A DNA stretch of 54,833 bases, from NCBI GenBank assembly GCA_035295165.1, contig DATGJN010000006.1:1-54833 (forward strand), written 5' to 3'. Of this stretch, positions 1 through 8,865 are shown in pieces. The notes beneath the pieces were generated by a model. The model did not search any database. It saw only the letters and a list, made by a program, of their open reading frames with translations, and was not told where the DNA came from. A program made the translations under genes and the position numbers. Numbering within the stretch: the stretch's first letter is position 1; each line of letters starts with the position of its first letter. This stretch comes from a bacterium (GTDB lineage: Bacteria > Sysuimicrobiota > Sysuimicrobiia > Sysuimicrobiales > Segetimicrobiaceae).

Positions 1-61
1 GTGGCTCCGCGTCCTCTGGCGCTGTTGGCAATCCTCGACCCCCTACCAACTCAGCCACCAT
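1..61 (-). CDS. Possible start of an unidentified gene cut by the window edge
   Basis: An ATG at 61 opens a reading frame of 20 codons that runs off the left edge. It lies downstream of, and in the same direction as, the EACC1-like gene, in the same frame as that gene's stop at 133-135. In EACC1 loci the next gene usually encodes the effector or its adaptor, so a gene is expected here. The visible peptide is too short to classify and the ATG has no clear ribosome binding site. It may be chance. Confidence 0.22.
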   Translation of the reverse strand, partial: MVAELVGGRGLPTAPEDAEP

Positions 62-132
62 ACGACCGCACAAGGCCTCACCATCCCCGCGCCCAAACCG
101 GCTTGATGACTGGGGGCTTGACACAGGGTGTC

Positions 133-516
133 TCATGCCTCGCCCCCCAGGACGTCTTGGATTTGCCCGACCGTCTGCTGCAGACGCTCCGGGTGGAGAC
201 TCTCGAGGCTGAGGGTGGCGGCCTTCCCGCCACCGCCCTGCGCCCTGATCAAGAGCGAAGGGAGGCGTTCGAAGTACGGCCGAAGCAGCATGAGCACCGT
301 TTCCCCCACGACCACACCGCCGCCGTGCGCGAGGACCTGGATGAGAATGTTGGTCTGCTCGATCCCGGCGGCCCGGGCACCCGGGCCGGTCGGGGCTTCG
401 GCCAGCGTGGCCCGCACGTCGGTCTCTCTGTTCAATGTTCTGCAGAGATCGCGAGTGAGGTCCTGCAAAGCCTCGGCGGAGAGCGCATCCGCCTGAACGG
501 AAAGGGTCACGCTCAT
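133..516 (-). CDS. EACC1-like (effector-associated constant component 1) small protein
   Basis: A 127-residue protein. The ATG at 516 is chosen because GAGGTG lies five bases upstream on the coding strand; a longer frame up to 540 has no such site. The layout matches the EACC1 family: an N-terminal beta/alpha unit, a Gly/Pro-rich middle (residues ~45-55), a hydrophobic helix around GGGVVVGETVLMLL, a strand with LIRA and GGGGK, then a C-terminal LSLESLHPERLQ stretch. EACC1 proteins are known as a constant small partner of variable effectors (caspase-, trypsin- or CHAT-type) in NTP-dependent conflict and signalling systems. The effector would lie beyond the left edge. The family call rests on remembered pattern rather than an alignment. 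Confidence 0.6.
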   Translation of the reverse strand: MSVTLSVQADALSAEALQDLTRDLCRTLNRETDVRATLAEAPTGPGARAAGIEQTNILIQVLAHGGGVVVGETVLMLLRPYFERLPSLLIRAQGGGGKAATLSLESLHPERLQQTVGQIQDVLGGEA

Positions 517-724
517 CGCCACACCTCGTGCCGTTTCCACAACCCCCGACGCCCGCTCATCGTACCCGGAGACTTACGCGCTGACCCCGACCCCCCCTTC
601 CGTCAGAAGAACCGGGCCAGGCCGTTCATCCGAATCCCTGCCCGGCGTCGCCGCGGCGCCGGTCCGGGCCTCCCCGGACGACCGCCGGCGTCGAGCGCAC
701 CGGGCCGGGACGCCTCCGCGGCGG

Positions 725-1792
725 TCAGTTCTCGCCCAGCCCCCACAAGTCGCCGACAGTAAATCCGTTGGGAAACGGATCGTCTGCGTCGACGACGTAC
801 TGGGCAAATCCCGTGATCCACGCCCGGCCGGACAGGCGCGGGATCACGGCGGCGTACGGCCCGACCGTGGTCTCCGCGATGAGACGGCCCGTGAACGTGG
901 TCCCCAGGATCCCTTCGTGCACGAAATCCTCGTGGAGGGGCAGCGTCCCCTTGGCGTGGAGCGCGGCCATCCTGGCGCACGTCCCGGTCCCGCACGGGGA
1001 TCGGTCTAAGGTTCCCGTCCAGGATGCCTGGCGAGACCAGTCGAGCGTCCCGGTGGAGACGATGACGGTGTTCTTCGCCGTGGCCCCGCGGCGCGTCGGC
1101 GGCGCGGTCAACTCCGCGATCGTGACCCCGGCGATCTTGGGGTTCTCGGGGTGCACCACGGGAAGCTGCTCTTTGGTCGCCGCCTTGACCATTTCGCCGA
1201 TCCGGATGATGTCTCGGCCTTCGTCCGCCGTCAGGCGCAGCCCCACTTGGGACGCGTCGGCGATGACATAGAACATGCCGCCGTACGCCACATCGACCGT
1301 CACCGTGCCGAGTCCGCGCACCTCCACCTTGGTGTCGAGATGGACCGCAAACGCGGGCACGTTTTGAAACGTGACCTGGGTCACCTTGCCCTGGGCGACG
1401 GCCGCCTGAACCGCGATCAACCCCGCGGGGGTGTCGAGCGTCAGGTTCGTCACCGGCTCGACCGCCGGCACCATGCCGGTCTCGAGCAGGGCCGTCACGA
1501 CGCAGATTGTATTGCTCCCGGACATCGGCGGATACTCGGTTTGCTCCATGATGACAAAGCCGGCGTCGGCCCCGGGCTGCGTCGCCGGTAAGATCAGGTT
1601 GCAGTTGGCGGCCGGATACCCTCGGGGTTCGCGCAGCATGCGCTTTCGAAGGTGGTCCGCATGGGTCTCCAGGTAGACTTTCTTCTCGAACATGGTGCGG
1701 CCGGGCACGTCGAGCACACCGCCCACGATGACGCGGCCGGGTTCTCCGCACGCGTGCAGATCCACCGCATGGATCATCGACGAAAACCGCAC
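725..1792 (-). CDS. Proline racemase/4-hydroxyproline epimerase family enzyme (Ser/Cys type)
   Basis: A 355-residue member of the PLP-independent proline racemase family, which moves a proton at C2 of (hydroxy)proline or dehydrates 3-hydroxyproline. The C-terminal half-site DRSPCGTGT with its Cys is intact. The N-terminal half-site reads MSGSNTIC, so Ser replaces the first catalytic Cys. Ser/Cys pairs have been reported in some hydroxyproline epimerase-type members; Cys/Thr marks trans-3-hydroxyproline dehydratase. The GTG at 1792 is preferred: a GGGGGTGG-type site precedes it and the family N-terminus (xRFSxxIHxVDxHxxGEP) is complete from there. ATG 1777 is the alternative. The P5C dehydrogenase at 4.9-6.5 kb suggests a role in proline or hydroxyproline use. 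Confidence 0.88.
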   Translation of the reverse strand: MRFSSMIHAVDLHACGEPGRVIVGGVLDVPGRTMFEKKVYLETHADHLRKRMLREPRGYPAANCNLILPATQPGADAGFVIMEQTEYPPMSGSNTICVVTALLETGMVPAVEPVTNLTLDTPAGLIAVQAAVAQGKVTQVTFQNVPAFAVHLDTKVEVRGLGTVTVDVAYGGMFYVIADASQVGLRLTADEGRDIIRIGEMVKAATKEQLPVVHPENPKIAGVTIAELTAPPTRRGATAKNTVIVSTGTLDWSRQASWTGTLDRSPCGTGTCARMAALHAKGTLPLHEDFVHEGILGTTFTGRLIAETTVGPYAAVIPRLSGRAWITGFAQYVVDADDPFPNGFTVGDLWGLGEN

Positions 1793-1896
1793 CGTCCACC
1801 CCCGGGATGACGACGTCTCGCTGCCACGCCCGTCCGGGGGCGGGGCTGCCCTCGCATGGTGCGGCAGGGTCTCCTGCGCGAACTCACTCCTGCAAC

Positions 1897-2925
1897 TCAG
1901 GCCCCCGGCCCCCGCTCCATCGAGTGGGGCTGCCACCGGGCGAGGCCGGTCTGCGCCAGCACCGACGGGTTCACGCAGCTCATCGGCCACCGACCGCTTA
2001 AGACGAGGGCGATCTCCTGCCCCACCCGGCGCCAGCGGGCCGGGTCCATTCGCGCCGACGCCGACGCCACGTGTGGCGTGAGGATAACGTTGTCCATGCG
2101 CAGCAACGGGTTCCCGGCGGCCGGAGGCTCCTGCTCCAGCACGTCCAGCCCCGCGGCCGCGATCCACCCCTCGTCGAGCGCCCTGATGAGCGCCCCCTCG
2201 GCCACGGTCTGGCCGCGGCCCGTGTTGATGAACAGCGCCGTCCGCTTCATCGACCGGAAATGCTCATCGGTCAACAGACGGTGGGCATCCGCCGTCGCCG
2301 GAGCGTGCATGGAAACGATGTCGGAGCGCTGCAGGAGCTCGGACAATCCCACCGGCTCCACGCCCTGCTGGGTCATGACCAACTCCTCCACGTAGGGATC
2401 ATGGGCTAGCATGTGCACTCCGAACCCCTTGGCCCGGATCGCGACGGCCCGCGCGACGTGCCCAAAGCCGATGAACCCGAGCGTCTGGCCCATCAACCTT
2501 GGAAACTGGGACAAGAGCGGTCGCCCCTCTCGCCATCGCCCTTCTCGCACGAACCGGTCCATGACGACCACCCTGCGGAACGTGGCCAGGATCAGCATCA
2601 TGGCGTGGTCTGCGACTTCTTCGATGAACGTGTCGGGGACGTTGGTCACCGGGATCCCGCGCGACGTGGCGGCCGCGACGTCGACGGAGTCGACGCCGAC
2701 GCTGCCGAGCGCGATCACCCGACACTTCCCGAGCCCGGCGATGATGCTCCTGGTGATGGGCCGCCCCCCGCCGATCAGCGCGTCGGCGTCGCGCGCGACG
2801 CCCAGGAACGCCTCGTCGTCAGGGCCTGGGATTTCCACCAACTCCGCCCCGAGCGCGCCGAGCGCGTCCTCGACACCCGCCCCGAGCGCCGCCCGCACCG
2901 TCGTCACGACCTTGACCCGTGGCAC
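1897..2925 (-). CDS. D-isomer-specific 2-hydroxyacid dehydrogenase
   Basis: 342 residues; NAD-dependent reduction of 2-oxoacids or oxidation of D-2-hydroxyacids in the cytoplasm. The nucleotide-binding motif is GFGHVARAVA (~residues 153-162), with an acidic NAD-ribose contact in AHDPY. The catalytic triad is visible as Arg in NTGRG, Glu in LEQEP and His in LTPHVAS. The GTG start has AGGAGG six bases upstream. It lies 104 bp upstream of the proline racemase-type gene on the same strand and may be co-transcribed with it. The family includes phosphoglycerate, glyoxylate, hydroxypyruvate and lactate dehydrogenases; the exact substrate cannot be told. There is no C-terminal ACT domain, so it is not a typical SerA. 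Confidence 0.9.
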   Translation of the reverse strand: MPRVKVVTTVRAALGAGVEDALGALGAELVEIPGPDDEAFLGVARDADALIGGGRPITRSIIAGLGKCRVIALGSVGVDSVDVAAATSRGIPVTNVPDTFIEEVADHAMMLILATFRRVVVMDRFVREGRWREGRPLLSQFPRLMGQTLGFIGFGHVARAVAIRAKGFGVHMLAHDPYVEELVMTQQGVEPVGLSELLQRSDIVSMHAPATADAHRLLTDEHFRSMKRTALFINTGRGQTVAEGALIRALDEGWIAAAGLDVLEQEPPAAGNPLLRMDNVILTPHVASASARMDPARWRRVGQEIALVLSGRWPMSCVNPSVLAQTGLARWQPHSMERGPGA

Positions 2926-3065
2926 GCCCGCCTCCTGGTGGTCGACATGGTCCTGGTCTGTTAACTACTCTTCGGAGGCGCACTCCCCTTTGTCCGGTCG
3001 CGCACGAGGACCCGTCGGCGCTGCCACCTAAGTCATTGTCGACGCGAATCGGGGGTGCATCTACC

Positions 3066-4859
3066 GTGCTGATGTACGACGTGACCAGCGAGCGCAACAT
3101 GATGATGCGGCTCCACGACGGGACGAAACTCGCCTCTGATGTCTATCGTCCGTCCAGCGGCGGCCCGTGGCCCGTGCTGCTCGAACGCACGCCGTACGAC
3201 AAGCTCGGCCCCGCCGGGGTCATGGCCGCGAAGTTCTTCGCCAGCCACGGCTACGCGGTCGTCATCCAGGACGTGCGGGGGCGCTTCGCGTCGGAGGGCG
3301 AGTGGTACCCGTTCGGCAACGAGGGCCCCGACGGGGTCGAGGCCGTCGCATGGGTGCGCGCGCAGCCGTGGTGCGACGGGCGGGTCGCGACGATCGGTCT
3401 GTCCTATTCGTCCTGCACGCAAACCGGCCTCGCCGCCATGAACCCGCCCGGGCTCGCCGCGCAGTTCGTCAGCCACGGGTTCCACAACTACCACACCGCC
3501 TCGATGCGGCAGGGCGGCGCGCTTGAGGTCCGCTTCTTCATCTACGCGTTCATGATGGCGACGACGTCGAACGAGGTCGCCGCCGACCCCGTGAAGCGCG
3601 CGGCGATGCGGCAGGCGTGGGCGGACATCCGGTCGTGGCTCGGGCGGCACCCGCTGAAGCCCGGCCTGAGCCCCCTTCGCCATGTTCCGTCCTACGAGCG
3701 GTGGCTGATGGATATCTGGCAGCACGGCGAGTACGACGACTACTGGCGCAGCCGGCCGGCGTACTCGATCGACGACCTGTACGATCGGCACGCGGACGTG
3801 CCGATCTATCTGCTGGGCAGTTGGTACGATTCGTACGCGCGGTCGACCGTCACGAACTACGTCGAGCTCGGCCGCCGCAAGAAGGGGCCCGTACGCCTCG
3901 TGATGGGCCCGTGGATCCACGGCGGCGGCAACATCGACCTCTCGTACTCCGGCGACGCCGAGTTCGGGCCGGACGCCCCGCTCGGCTACAACTACTTTCG
4001 CCTGCGGTGGTTCGACGCGGTGCTGAAAGGGCAGCATCACGGCGTGCTGGACAGCCCGCCGGTCCAGATCTTCGTCATGGGCGGCGGTTCGGGGCGCAAG
4101 ATCGCGGGAACCAACAAGCTCGACGTCGGGGGGAGCTGGCGGTTCGAGCGGGAGTGGCCGCTCGCGCGCACCGAGTACACGCCGTTCTACCTGCAGCCCG
4201 GCGGGGGGGTGTCGCCAACGCCGCCGCCGGCCGGCGCCGCGCCGTCGCGCTACGTCTTCGACCCGAAGGATCCGGTGCCCACGATCGGCGGCAACATTTC
4301 GGTCGGCTACGACCTCATGCCCGGAGGCGGGTTCGACCAGCGAGGCGGCCCGCACGTGTTCGGGGCGAAGGACTCCCTCCCCCTCTCCGCGCGGCAGGAC
4401 GTGCTGGTGTTCTCGACGCCGGTGCTGGATCGGGACGTCGAGGTCACGGGCACGGTCGTCGTCAAACTCTGGGCCGCGTCCACCGCGCCCGACACCGATT
4501 TCACGGCGAAGCTGATCGACGTGTACCCGCCGAACGCCGACTACCCGGACGGGTACGAGCTGAACATCGGCGACTCGATCATCCGCGCGCGGTACCGCCA
4601 CTCGTGGGAAACGCCGGAGTTGATGGAGCCGGGCAAGGTCTACGAGTTCACGATCACGCTGTATCCCACGAGCCTGGTGTTCCAACGGGGACACCAGATC
4701 CGCGTGCACATCTCGTCGTCGAACTTTCCCCGGTTCGATGTCAACCCGAACACGGGCGGCCCGCTGGGTCGGGAGTTCGTGGCGCAGACCGCCGTTCAGA
4801 CGATCTTCCACGACGCGGAGCGTCCGTCCCACGTCGTGTTGCCCGTGATCCCGCTGTAG
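3066..4859 (+). CDS. CocE/NonD family hydrolase (X-Pro dipeptidyl-peptidase S15 type)
   Basis: About 597 residues. An N-terminal alpha/beta-hydrolase domain carries the nucleophile Ser in GLSYSS (~residue 119), Asp in GSWYDSY and His in GPWIHGG, arranged as in cocaine esterase and S15 X-Pro peptidases. A C-terminal jelly-roll domain (~residues 440-597) contains VTGTVVVKLWAASTAPDTDFT. Usual CocE members are 570-670 aa. No signal peptide is evident, so it is probably cytoplasmic. GTG 3066 is chosen because GGGGGTG lies about ten bases upstream; ATG 3072 is in frame. It is transcribed away from the dehydrogenase gene. Members hydrolyse esters, beta-lactam-like amides or X-Pro peptides; the substrate is unknown. 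Confidence 0.88.
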   Translation: MLMYDVTSERNMMMRLHDGTKLASDVYRPSSGGPWPVLLERTPYDKLGPAGVMAAKFFASHGYAVVIQDVRGRFASEGEWYPFGNEGPDGVEAVAWVRAQPWCDGRVATIGLSYSSCTQTGLAAMNPPGLAAQFVSHGFHNYHTASMRQGGALEVRFFIYAFMMATTSNEVAADPVKRAAMRQAWADIRSWLGRHPLKPGLSPLRHVPSYERWLMDIWQHGEYDDYWRSRPAYSIDDLYDRHADVPIYLLGSWYDSYARSTVTNYVELGRRKKGPVRLVMGPWIHGGGNIDLSYSGDAEFGPDAPLGYNYFRLRWFDAVLKGQHHGVLDSPPVQIFVMGGGSGRKIAGTNKLDVGGSWRFEREWPLARTEYTPFYLQPGGGVSPTPPPAGAAPSRYVFDPKDPVPTIGGNISVGYDLMPGGGFDQRGGPHVFGAKDSLPLSARQDVLVFSTPVLDRDVEVTGTVVVKLWAASTAPDTDFTAKLIDVYPPNADYPDGYELNIGDSIIRARYRHSWETPELMEPGKVYEFTITLYPTSLVFQRGHQIRVHISSSNFPRFDVNPNTGGPLGREFVAQTAVQTIFHDAERPSHVVLPVIPL

Positions 4860-4868
4860 GATTCCGGC

Positions 4869-4901
4869 GGCGGGCCCGGCCGCGAACGCGGCGGGCCCGC
4901 C
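4869..4901. terminator. Bidirectional GC hairpin between convergent genes
   Basis: A 10-bp arm (4869-4878) pairs with 4892-4901, and an inner 5-bp CCGCG/CGCGG stem closes on an AA loop, with one bulged G. It lies between the stops of the CocE-type gene (4859) and the P5C dehydrogenase gene (4909). There is no T-run on either side, so it is a hairpin-only terminator or an RNA 3'-end stabiliser. Confidence 0.6.
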
Positions 4902-4908
4902 CCTGTGT

Positions 4909-6462
4909 CTACCGGTACTTGTAGGCCACCACCTTGGGCTGGAGGAAGTTCAGCAGGTAGTCCGGTCCGCCCGCTTTGCTGTCCGTCCCGGACATGTTGA
5001 ACCCGCCGAACGGGTGCGTCCCCACCATCGCCCCGGTGCACTTCCGGTTCAGATACAGGTTGCCGCACAGGAACTCGCGCCGCGCCTTGGCAAGCTTCTC
5101 CGGATTGCGCGAGTACACGGAACCGGTGAGTCCGAACGCCGTCCCGTTGGCGATCCTGAGCGCGTCGTCGAAGGTCTTCGCCGGGATCGCGGCGACCACG
5201 GGGCCGAAGATCTCCTCCTGCGCGATCCGCGCGTCCGGGGCGATGTCGAGGAACACGGTCGGCGCCAGGTAGTGACCGCCCTCCCGTGCGCGCCCCCCGC
5301 CGACGGCGAGACGCCCTTCGCGCTTGCCGACCTCGACGTATTCGAGGATCTTTTGCGCGGCCGGCGCGTTGATGACGGGGCCCGCCGGGAAGTTCTCCGG
5401 TCCCGGCCCCACCTCGAGGCGCCGCACCCGCTCGACCAGCATCTCCGTGAGCGGCTTGTACGCCTTCGGCGTCACGACCACGCGGGAGCCGGCGGAACAC
5501 TTCTGTCCCTGATAGCCGTACCCCGAGGCCACCACGCCCGCGATCGCCTCGTCGAGATCCGCCTCGTCGTCGACGATGATCGCGTTCTTGCCGCCCATCT
5601 CAGCGATGATGCGCTTGAGCCAGATCTGGCTCGGCGGCGTTTTGGCCGCGAGCTCGAACAGGTGGGTGCCGACCTCCCGGGACCCCGTGAACGCGATCAT
5701 GCGCACCTTGGGGTGGGTCGCGAGCCCTTCGCCCACCACCCCGCCCGGGCCCGGGATCAGGTTCAGCACCCCCGGCGGCAGCCCGGCCTCGGTCAGGGCG
5801 TCTAGGATCTGGTAGGCGACCGCGGCCGAATCGCTCGCGGGCTTCATCACCACGGTGTTGCCGGACACGATCGCGCCGACGGCCATCCCGGTGGGAATCG
5901 CCAGCGGGAAATTCCACGGCGAGATCACCGCGACGACCCCGATCGGGATGTACGTGTACTCGCTCATCTCGCCTTCGATCGGCGGCAGCGGCCGGCCCTG
6001 GGCGTACCGCAGGATCTCGCGCGCGTTGTACTCGACGAAGTCGATCGCCTCCGCGACGTCCCCGTCGGCCTCGGCCCAGTTCTTGCCGACCTCGTAGCAC
6101 ATCCACGCCGCCGCGCGCATGCGGCGGCGTCGAAGAATATGCGCCGCGCGCATGAGCAGCGCCGACTTCTCCTCGGCCGGCACCCACCGCCACGACTCGT
6201 AGGCGCGGGCCGCCGCCTGCACCGCGGCCTCCACATCCTCGGCGCCGGCCTGGTGGAGCACCGCCACCGCCTGCTCGGACTGCGACGGGTTCATCGACTG
6301 AAACGTCTTTGCACTGCGCACGGGCTTGCCGTCGATCCACAGCGGAAACTCGCGCCCGAGCTCGGCGCCGACCGATCGGACCGCCTCCAGCATCTCCCGC
6401 CGCGCCGCGTCGGTCGAGAAGTCACGGAACGGCTCGTTGCGAAACTGCTCCGGCAACATCAT
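4909..6462 (-). CDS. pruA: L-glutamate gamma-semialdehyde (1-pyrroline-5-carboxylate) dehydrogenase
   Basis: 517 residues, the normal length for the single-domain RocA/PruA type. It oxidises glutamate semialdehyde to glutamate with NAD, the last step of proline and arginine breakdown. Aldehyde dehydrogenase landmarks are present: SPWNFPLAIP, the catalytic Glu in EMGGKN, the nucleophile Cys in GQKCSAGSR (~residue 320), and EEIFGPV. The N-terminal segment NEPFRDF and RSAKTFQSMNP are typical of the P5CDH clade. GAAGGAG precedes the ATG by about ten bases. No proline dehydrogenase gene is in the window. It follows an aminotransferase and a Liv importer on the same strand, consistent with amino-acid catabolism. 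Confidence 0.92.
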   Translation of the reverse strand: MMLPEQFRNEPFRDFSTDAARREMLEAVRSVGAELGREFPLWIDGKPVRSAKTFQSMNPSQSEQAVAVLHQAGAEDVEAAVQAAARAYESWRWVPAEEKSALLMRAAHILRRRRMRAAAWMCYEVGKNWAEADGDVAEAIDFVEYNAREILRYAQGRPLPPIEGEMSEYTYIPIGVVAVISPWNFPLAIPTGMAVGAIVSGNTVVMKPASDSAAVAYQILDALTEAGLPPGVLNLIPGPGGVVGEGLATHPKVRMIAFTGSREVGTHLFELAAKTPPSQIWLKRIIAEMGGKNAIIVDDEADLDEAIAGVVASGYGYQGQKCSAGSRVVVTPKAYKPLTEMLVERVRRLEVGPGPENFPAGPVINAPAAQKILEYVEVGKREGRLAVGGGRAREGGHYLAPTVFLDIAPDARIAQEEIFGPVVAAIPAKTFDDALRIANGTAFGLTGSVYSRNPEKLAKARREFLCGNLYLNRKCTGAMVGTHPFGGFNMSGTDSKAGGPDYLLNFLQPKVVAYKYR

Positions 6463-6525
6463 GAGCTCATCACTCCTTCGTGCGCCCCGATCACGCGGGG
6501 CGCGGCATGGGTCGGGGCGTGCTCC

Positions 6526-7770
6526 TCAGCGAGAACCGTCCCGCCGGACGGCGCGGGCGGACGCCGCAGCCGAGCGGGGCGCCGTCCCGAACGGGGCGGC
6601 GAGCGCCTGCGCGATCCGGTTCAGCCCCTCCTCGATCCGCGCCATCGACGTCGCATAGGACAACCGGAGGTAGCCCGGCGCTTCGAACGCCTCCCCCGGC
6701 ACGACGGCCACGTGCGCCTGATCGAGAAGATGCTCCGCGAGCGCGAGCGACGTGGCGGGGCGGCCCCCCCGCCCGAGCACGCCGCGGAAGTCCGGAAACG
6801 CGTAAAACGCACCTTTCGGGGTCCCACACTCGACACCGGGAATCTCGTTGAGCCGCGCGACGATGTACTTCCGGCGGCGGTCGTATTCTGCGACCATCGC
6901 GGAGAGATCGATCCGAGCGGTCAGGGCGTGGAGCGCGGCCTTCTGCGCGATGGAGTTCGGGTTCCCCGCCAGGTGCGCCTGGATGTCCGTGATCGCCGAC
7001 GCGATCGGCTTGGGCGCCGCCGCGTACCCGATGCGCCACCCGGTCATCGCATACGTTTTCGACATCGAGTTGAGGAGCACGATCTTGTCGCGCGCCTCGG
7101 GCCACGTCCCGGGCACGCAGGTGTGACGGGCTCCGTCGTAGACCATGCTCTCGTAAATCTCGTCGCTCAGCAGGTAGAACCCGTCGTGCTGCTTGGCCAG
7201 CGCGACCAGGCCGTCCAGCGTCTCGCGCGTGTACACGGCACCGGTCGGGTTGTGGGGCGAGTCGACGATGATCGCCCGGGTGCGCGGCCCGATCATCCGC
7301 GCGATCTGCTCGGGCCGCGGCTGCCAGTCGTCGCCCGCGTTCGTGGGCACCGCGATCGGCACCGCGCCCGCAAGCCGCACCTGCTCCGTGTACGAGACCC
7401 ACGCGGGCACCGGGACCAAGACCTCGTCTCCCGGGTCGCAGAGCGTACGCAGCGCGAAGTAGAGCGCCGGCTTGCCTCCCGCGGTGATGACGACCTCCTC
7501 GGGGTCGTACGCGGCACCGTAGTCCTCTCGCAGGCGCGTTGCGACGGCCTCGCGCAGCTCCGGAATGCCCGCGGGGCCGGTGTACTTCGTGAAGCCCTCG
7601 CGGATCGCCGTGATCGCGGCCTCTTTGACCGGCTCCGGGGTGTCAAAATCCGGCTCGCCCGCGGCGAAGCTGAGGACGTCGACCCCCTTCCGTCTGAGCT
7701 GGCGCGCGCGGTCGTCCATCCCAATCGTCATCGACGGGGTGATCTCACGTGCGGCCTTAGACAGGTGCAT
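6526..7770 (-). CDS. Class I/II pyridoxal-phosphate aminotransferase (AspC/AAT-like)
   Basis: 414 residues. Fold-type I signatures: FAAGEPDFDTP near the N-terminus, the PHNPTG motif, SDEIYE with the pyridine-nitrogen Asp, and the PLP lysine in NSMSKTYAMTGWRIGY (~residue 237). The ATG at 7770 is chosen because GGAGGG lies eight bases upstream and the family N-terminus (SxxAxxIxPS) begins there. Members move amino groups among Asp, aromatic and other amino acids; the subgroup is the thermophile/actinobacterial aspartate aminotransferase type. The last ~25 residues are an Ala/Arg-rich tail beyond the usual end. Gene order suggests it processes amino acids brought in by the adjacent Liv importer. 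Confidence 0.9.
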   Translation of the reverse strand: MHLSKAAREITPSMTIGMDDRARQLRRKGVDVLSFAAGEPDFDTPEPVKEAAITAIREGFTKYTGPAGIPELREAVATRLREDYGAAYDPEEVVITAGGKPALYFALRTLCDPGDEVLVPVPAWVSYTEQVRLAGAVPIAVPTNAGDDWQPRPEQIARMIGPRTRAIIVDSPHNPTGAVYTRETLDGLVALAKQHDGFYLLSDEIYESMVYDGARHTCVPGTWPEARDKIVLLNSMSKTYAMTGWRIGYAAAPKPIASAITDIQAHLAGNPNSIAQKAALHALTARIDLSAMVAEYDRRRKYIVARLNEIPGVECGTPKGAFYAFPDFRGVLGRGGRPATSLALAEHLLDQAHVAVVPGEAFEAPGYLRLSYATSMARIEEGLNRIAQALAAPFGTAPRSAAASARAVRRDGSR

Positions 7771-7906
7771 CACCAGTCCCTCCGGGATCGTCTCGTTGGG
7801 CGGCCCGTCCGTGACGCGGCGCCGCCCGGTTGTTGGGGTATTCGCCGCTGACGGGACCGCTCCCCGTCGAACGTCCCGCGCGGTGGACGGCGCGCCGACA
7901 CGAGGG

Positions 7907-8860
7907 TCAGCCACTGGACGCCGGGCGAGCGGTGGTCGCCCGGGCCCACAGCAGGCGGCCGAGCCCCACGAGCCCAGGCGGATAGAGCCGCATCACCGCC
8001 ACGACCAAGAGCGCAAAGACCACCATGCGCAGCTGGCCGTAGGCACGGAGCGCCTCGGAGGCAACTTCCACGACGACGGCCCCCAGCACCGGCCCGGCCA
8101 GCGTGCGTTGGCCTCCGAGAATCACCATGATGATGATCAGCGCCATCTCGTCGAACTGCATCGCGACGGGACTCAGCAACCCGATGTAGTGGCCGTAGAG
8201 CGCGCCGGCGAGCCCGGCGATGCCGCTGCTCACGCCAAAGGCGAAGCGCTTCCACCGCACGGTGTTGACGCCGGCGGCGCGGGCGACGCCCTCGTCGTCT
8301 CGGATCGCCCGCAGCCGGTACCCGATCCGCGAGCGAAGCAACAGCGCGAGCGCCGCCACCGTCGCTGCGGCGCACGCCAGGAACGCCTCGTAGTAGGGCA
8401 CCGGCGATGAGGTCGCGAGCAGCCTGGGCACCGCCAGGCCGAGATCCCCCCGGGTGACGCCGTACTCCATCGAGACGACGATTCGCGCCGACTCCGCGAA
8501 CGCCCAGGTCGCGAGCGCCAGATAGAGCATGCGCATGCGCAGCGTGACCGTACCGAGACCGTAGCCCGCCGCGCACGCGAGCGCGCCTCCGCAGGCGACG
8601 CCGACGGGGATCGGCGCGCCCGTCCGGATCACGAGCAACGCCGACGCATACGCGCCGATCGCGGCAAACGTGTGATGTGCCAGCGAGAACAGCCCGGTGT
8701 AGCCGGCGATGAGGTTCCAGCTGGACGCCAGGATCACGTAGTAGCACGCGACGGTGAGCACGTGAATCTGGTAGCTGCCGAACGCGAGCGGCAACAACGC
8801 CGCCACGAGCAGCCCGCCGGCGAGCGCGGCCGGACCCCCGCGGCCGGCCGGGTCGTCCAC
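7907..8860 (-). CDS. livM: Branched-chain amino-acid-type ABC permease LivM
   Basis: About 317 residues, eight or more hydrophobic segments. SSWNLIAGYTGLFSLAHHTFAAIGAYASA and IRDDEGVARAAGVN are LivM landmarks, the latter being the cytoplasmic loop that contacts the ATPases. GTG 8860 is preferred: GGGAGG sits about ten bases upstream and the start falls five bases after the livH stop. An upstream GTG at 8893 would overlap livH. It forms the translocation pore with LivH. The substrate class of such systems ranges from Leu/Ile/Val to urea, amides and aromatic acids. Confidence 0.9.
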   Translation of the reverse strand: MDDPAGRGGPAALAGGLLVAALLPLAFGSYQIHVLTVACYYVILASSWNLIAGYTGLFSLAHHTFAAIGAYASALLVIRTGAPIPVGVACGGALACAAGYGLGTVTLRMRMLYLALATWAFAESARIVVSMEYGVTRGDLGLAVPRLLATSSPVPYYEAFLACAAATVAALALLLRSRIGYRLRAIRDDEGVARAAGVNTVRWKRFAFGVSSGIAGLAGALYGHYIGLLSPVAMQFDEMALIIIMVILGGQRTLAGPVLGAVVVEVASEALRAYGQLRMVVFALLVVAVMRLYPPGLVGLGRLLWARATTARPASSG

Positions 8861-8865
8861 CGGCG

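Noticed and set aside
30-61. tRNA-like D-arm text (GGCTGAGTTGGTAG on the minus strand)
   Set aside because: No matching acceptor, anticodon or T-arm follows; GC-rich chance similarity.
3033-4832. A 599-codon frame antisense to the CocE-type gene
   Set aside because: Arg/Val/Asp-rich shadow; the plus-strand frame has intact catalytic motifs.
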